NCBI GenBank assembly: GCA_028280845.1
Contig: JANQKZ010000035.1
Coordinates: forward strand, 186,001 to 250,000
Direction of reading: 5' to 3'
Length of the DNA: 64,000 bases
Source: Opitutales bacterium
GTDB lineage: Bacteria; Verrucomicrobiota; Verrucomicrobiia; Opitutales; JABSRG01
Below the pieces are notes generated by a model. The model made no database searches and had not been told where the DNA came from. It saw only the letters and a list, made by a program, of their open reading frames with translations. Position 1 is the first letter of the stretch. Each line of letters begins with the position of its first letter. The translations under genes were made by a program, and so were the position numbers. Shown here one piece after another: positions 61,217 through 64,000 of this stretch.

Positions 61217-64000
61217 TTAAAGTTCCCAGCGGATACCCAGGATGTAGCTGCGGCCGATGCCTTCCAACTCTCTGAAGAGACGGACGTCATCAGGACCGCC
61301 TTGCATCCGGCGGGTCGAGTTATTGTCGAGGACATTTTGGATATCAAAGGTCAGGGTGACCGGGCGATCATCCCCGAAGTAGGGGAGGCGCCATTGATAG
61401 GCAAAGTCCAGGGTCTGGGTTTCATCCCGTCCACTATCGTTTTGGGTGTCACTGACGGTTTGGCCATCGTCTACATTCAACCCGAGGATTTCATAATTGA
61501 TCCCGTTGAAATTATAGGCCAAGCGAGCCGACATGGTATCGGATTCCCAGAAAAGCTGGGCATTTCCGACATAGTCGAATTGGCCAATGACGTAATCGCG
61601 GCTGATGTTTTCGTCAATTTGGGAATCCCCCCAGACGCGGGTGTAATTTCCAAGGAAACCAAAATCGCTGAGGAAACCGGGAAGGAAGGTGAACTTCTGC
61701 TGATAGTTGGCTTCCAGCCCGGTGAGCTTCGCCTTATCTCCGTTTACGGGGCGAATGTAATTGAACCGGTCAAGTGTTGCGATGTCCGGCGGGGCATTGG
61801 GATTATCTGCAATTGCGTCACGGGCTACGTCCTGAAGATATGGGGGGAGATCGGAAATCGCGACATTTTCGAGACGGATTTCCTCAGTATATTCGAAGTT
61901 TTCAATCTCCTTATAAAACGCACCCAGGGCGATGACCCCTCCCTGTGGGAGATAATATTCAAACCCTAGGTCGTAGTTGACCCCCTTAAAGGGCTCCAGC
62001 TCAGGGTTACCCCCCTCGGCAAAGAGAGACCCGATAAAGGGGCTGTTAGGATCGGTATCGTCTTCCTGCTCATACTCGAATTCGGAGCTGAAGAAGGGGC
62101 GGAGATCGTAGTAATCCGGTCGACCGATGGAGGTCGTGGCCGCTCCGCGAAATATCAGGTTGGGCGAAGCTTCATATCGCAGGATGAGGGCAGGGAAGAA
62201 ATCGTCATAGGAGTATTCATTCTGCCCGTCACGGGCTGTAATGTCGGTCGTAGTTTTCTCGTAGCGGACCCCGGCAATGACGCCCCATGGACCAGAAGTC
62301 CAGTCAGCCTGGAGATAACCAGCATGAATGTCTTCTTTTACAAAGTAATCCTCATCCAGGGTGTCGCCATCTGGTTCGAGGATACTGGAATTTTGCGCCA
62401 GGTAGGCATCGACCAGGGCCTGGTCTCCAAAGCGACCATGGTCGACTCCATACGGTCGGGCAGGAGCAAACTCATCTGCCCCGAGGAAGTCGCGCATGAA
62501 GATTGCATCGTCCTGGTCGATCTCAAAATCGAAGTTACCGTTGAGCTGGTCGCGGTCTCCAAATCGACCTTTGTAGCCGGCGGATACCTTGAGGGTGCCG
62601 GCATCCAACTCGAAGGTCCTGGCCAAGTTGACGAGGGCGGTATTTTCCTTGGCCTCGGACAGGTCTTCATTGCGAATCCGGTAATCCCCCCGACGGCCGA
62701 CATGGAGTGCATCCGGATCGTTCAACCAGAACTGAAGCTGTTCATAAAAGACGATGTCCTCGTTTCCATTGAGGATTCGAAGGTCGGCAATGCCGTCACC
62801 CCGGAAGCCAAGATCCTGTGAACGGGCTTCCCAGCGGGTGCGGGTCCGGTTCAAGGAGCGGTTGGCCCAGGATTGGGAGATGCGGTAGTCCAGTTCCCAA
62901 ATACCCTGGTTGATGTCGTGGGTACCTTCGAAGAACAGGTTATAAGTTTTCTGCACCTTTTCCCCAGGGCGGACGCGACGGCGGATCCGGCCCCCATCAA
63001 CATATCCTTCCACGACAACGTTGTTATCATCAAAAGTGGTGTCGGTGGTGTAGTCCGAACCCGACCCAAATCGGATTTGAGCCCTGCGGCGGAGCTCCTC
63101 ATCGTTAAACTGGGATACGAAGGCCCCCACTTTGAAGAGAGAGGTTTCGTTGGGTTTCCAGTCCAAGGTGATGTTCCCTCCCATGCGGGTCCGCTTCAGG
63201 TCGCGCCACATCACATTATAGTCACCAATAATGAAGTGGTCACTGTCGAGATCGACGTCATCACCGGTGGCTAGATCCAGTAATTCATCGGTGCTGCTCC
63301 AATCAATATCGATATTTTTAACGGCAGTATTGTTTTCCTCGTAGGAGGCGGTAGCTATGATGCCGAATTGGCCTTCATTCCCGAATCGGGTGCCGTAGGT
63401 AATTTCACCGGAATAGCGGCCTTTCTGGGAGAGGTCATTGTAACCGACCCGGACACGGGTATCTAGAATCGGGTTGTCCAATTCCGTGGCGCTCTTGGTC
63501 CTGAGCTCGACGGCACCCCCGATGGAGTCGGCGTCCATGCTGGGGGGCACAGATTTGAAAATCTCAATTCCGCTGATGAGGGTGGCGGGGATCGTGTTAA
63601 GTCGGACCGAACGGTCGCCACGTATCCCTTCCGCTGCGACGGTGGACTCGGGCGAGGGCAAGCGGTCACCGTTGATGGTGACCGCGTTCAGGCGGGCGTC
63701 GGTGCCCCGGATAAAGATCCGCTCAGCTTCACCCCGGTCCTTTTGAATGCCGACCCCAGCTAAGCGGGAGAGGGCTTCTCCAATACTCTGATCGGGGAGG
63801 TTGTCCATGGTTTCCTCGGAAACGATGGTTGAAATGGTAACCGCATTCTTCTGTTCTTCCAGGGCAGCCAGAGCACCGGCAGCAATGGGCCTGACGGTGA
63901 AAGCTTCGAGCTCCTCGATTTCATCTTCATCCACTTCTAGCGCTTCCTGACCAAAAGCTGAAAAGGGAATGGCCAGGCACAAGGAAGCGAGCAAAGGCAA
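61217..64000 (-). CDS. TonB-dependent receptor, 5' end beyond the window
   Basis: 927 residues are visible. The first codons read the hydrophobic part of a signal peptide (LLASLCLAIPFSAFGQ) without its basic start, so the true ATG lies just outside. The plug has IFIRGTDARLNAVTINGDRL and VPPSMDADSIGGAVELRT, typical of the Caulobacter-type receptors that import carbohydrate fragments and related nutrients. The barrel ends SYILGIRWEL. It is unlike the two other receptors of the window. It has its own terminator. The ligand is unknown; neighbouring sugar-acid genes are suggestive only. Confidence 0.9.
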   Translation of the reverse strand: MPLLASLCLAIPFSAFGQEALEVDEDEIEELEAFTVRPIAAGALAALEEQKNAVTISTIVSEETMDNLPDQSIGEALSRLAGVGIQKDRGEAERIFIRGTDARLNAVTINGDRLPSPESTVAAEGIRGDRSVRLNTIPATLISGIEIFKSVPPSMDADSIGGAVELRTKSATELDNPILDTRVRVGYNDLSQKGRYSGEITYGTRFGNEGQFGIIATASYEENNTAVKNIDIDWSSTDELLDLATGDDVDLDSDHFIIGDYNVMWRDLKRTRMGGNITLDWKPNETSLFKVGAFVSQFNDEELRRRAQIRFGSGSDYTTDTTFDDNNVVVEGYVDGGRIRRRVRPGEKVQKTYNLFFEGTHDINQGIWELDYRISQSWANRSLNRTRTRWEARSQDLGFRGDGIADLRILNGNEDIVFYEQLQFWLNDPDALHVGRRGDYRIRNEDLSEAKENTALVNLARTFELDAGTLKVSAGYKGRFGDRDQLNGNFDFEIDQDDAIFMRDFLGADEFAPARPYGVDHGRFGDQALVDAYLAQNSSILEPDGDTLDEDYFVKEDIHAGYLQADWTSGPWGVIAGVRYEKTTTDITARDGQNEYSYDDFFPALILRYEASPNLIFRGAATTSIGRPDYYDLRPFFSSEFEYEQEDDTDPNSPFIGSLFAEGGNPELEPFKGVNYDLGFEYYLPQGGVIALGAFYKEIENFEYTEEIRLENVAISDLPPYLQDVARDAIADNPNAPPDIATLDRFNYIRPVNGDKAKLTGLEANYQQKFTFLPGFLSDFGFLGNYTRVWGDSQIDENISRDYVIGQFDYVGNAQLFWESDTMSARLAYNFNGINYEILGLNVDDGQTVSDTQNDSGRDETQTLDFAYQWRLPYFGDDRPVTLTFDIQNVLDNNSTRRMQGGPDDVRLFRELEGIGRSYILGIRWEL

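Noticed and set aside
1-64000. tRNA or rRNA genes, CRISPR arrays, insertion sequences
   Set aside because: No cloverleaf with a T-loop GTTCGA-type pattern in a gap, no regular direct-repeat array and no transposase motif was found by reading; a dedicated scan was not possible.

Overview
The window is a 64 kb piece of a chromosome from a heterotrophic, polysaccharide-degrading bacterium, most likely Verrucomicrobiota (Opitutales/Puniceicoccales type). That placement is an inference from gene content and protein style. There are three TonB-dependent receptors. There are three GH127-type enzymes, plus GH78, GH28 and two clan GH-A glycosidases. There are five enolase-superfamily proteins, four of them with N-terminal twin-arginine-like signals. 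One glycosidase ends in an aromatic-rich surface tail typical of this group. Most start codons have no Shine-Dalgarno sequence. No tRNA, rRNA, CRISPR array or intact insertion sequence was seen.

Layout. (1) 1-14 kb is an accessory sugar cluster around an AraC-family regulator (9237-10157). On its left a minus-strand run encodes a GH-A glycosidase, an exported TIM-barrel-like protein, a glycyl radical enzyme, a GH127 enzyme, a URO-D-family protein and an aldo/keto reductase cut by the window edge. On its right a plus-strand run encodes a TIM-barrel isomerase, a second GH127 enzyme and a zinc-type dehydrogenase, with touching or overlapping reading frames. (2) 14-32 kb holds a very large FG-GAP/ASPIC/Ig/vanadium-haloperoxidase-like fusion, a large TonB receptor, a third GH127, a cytoplasmic sugar-acid dehydratase, a multidomain GH-A glycosidase and a GH78 rhamnosidase. 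(3) 32-35 kb is a TonB receptor with a CxxC plug motif, coupled to a thioredoxin-like protein and preceded by two tandem 20-bp dyads. (4) 35-61 kb is a sugar-acid region: malate synthase G, four exported enolase-superfamily proteins, an aquaglyceroporin, a creatininase-like protein, a GH28 pectinase, a class II aldolase, a HAD phosphatase, DhaL/DhaK, a LacI regulator, a malate/tartrate-type dehydrogenase, a tartronate-semialdehyde-reductase-type enzyme, three exported WD40-like proteins, an SLC13 carboxylate transporter and an argininosuccinate-lyase-like enzyme. (5) The right edge is a truncated TonB receptor with its own terminator.

Two regulatory circuits can be read from the DNA. A 14-bp palindrome with core TCAAC-n2-GTTGA occurs, exactly or with one mismatch, upstream of five transcription units in 43.7-61 kb. 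At four of these loci it lies 46-52 bp before a start codon, and one copy lies in the LacI promoter region, so I propose a LacI-controlled pectin/sugar-acid regulon. A second element, two ATTG blocks 11 bp apart, in three of four copies accompanied by GTATC-n9-GATAC, lies near the GH-A, GH127 and GH78 genes and beside the AraC gene.

Other unexplained structure includes a deletion relic of a Gfo/Idh/MocA oxidoreductase at 8965-9129, a dispersed ~57-bp intergenic repeat that flanks the GarR-like gene, and a ~97-bp MITE-like inverted-repeat element at 40491-40587. Substrates named here are inferences from families and neighbours, not demonstrated.
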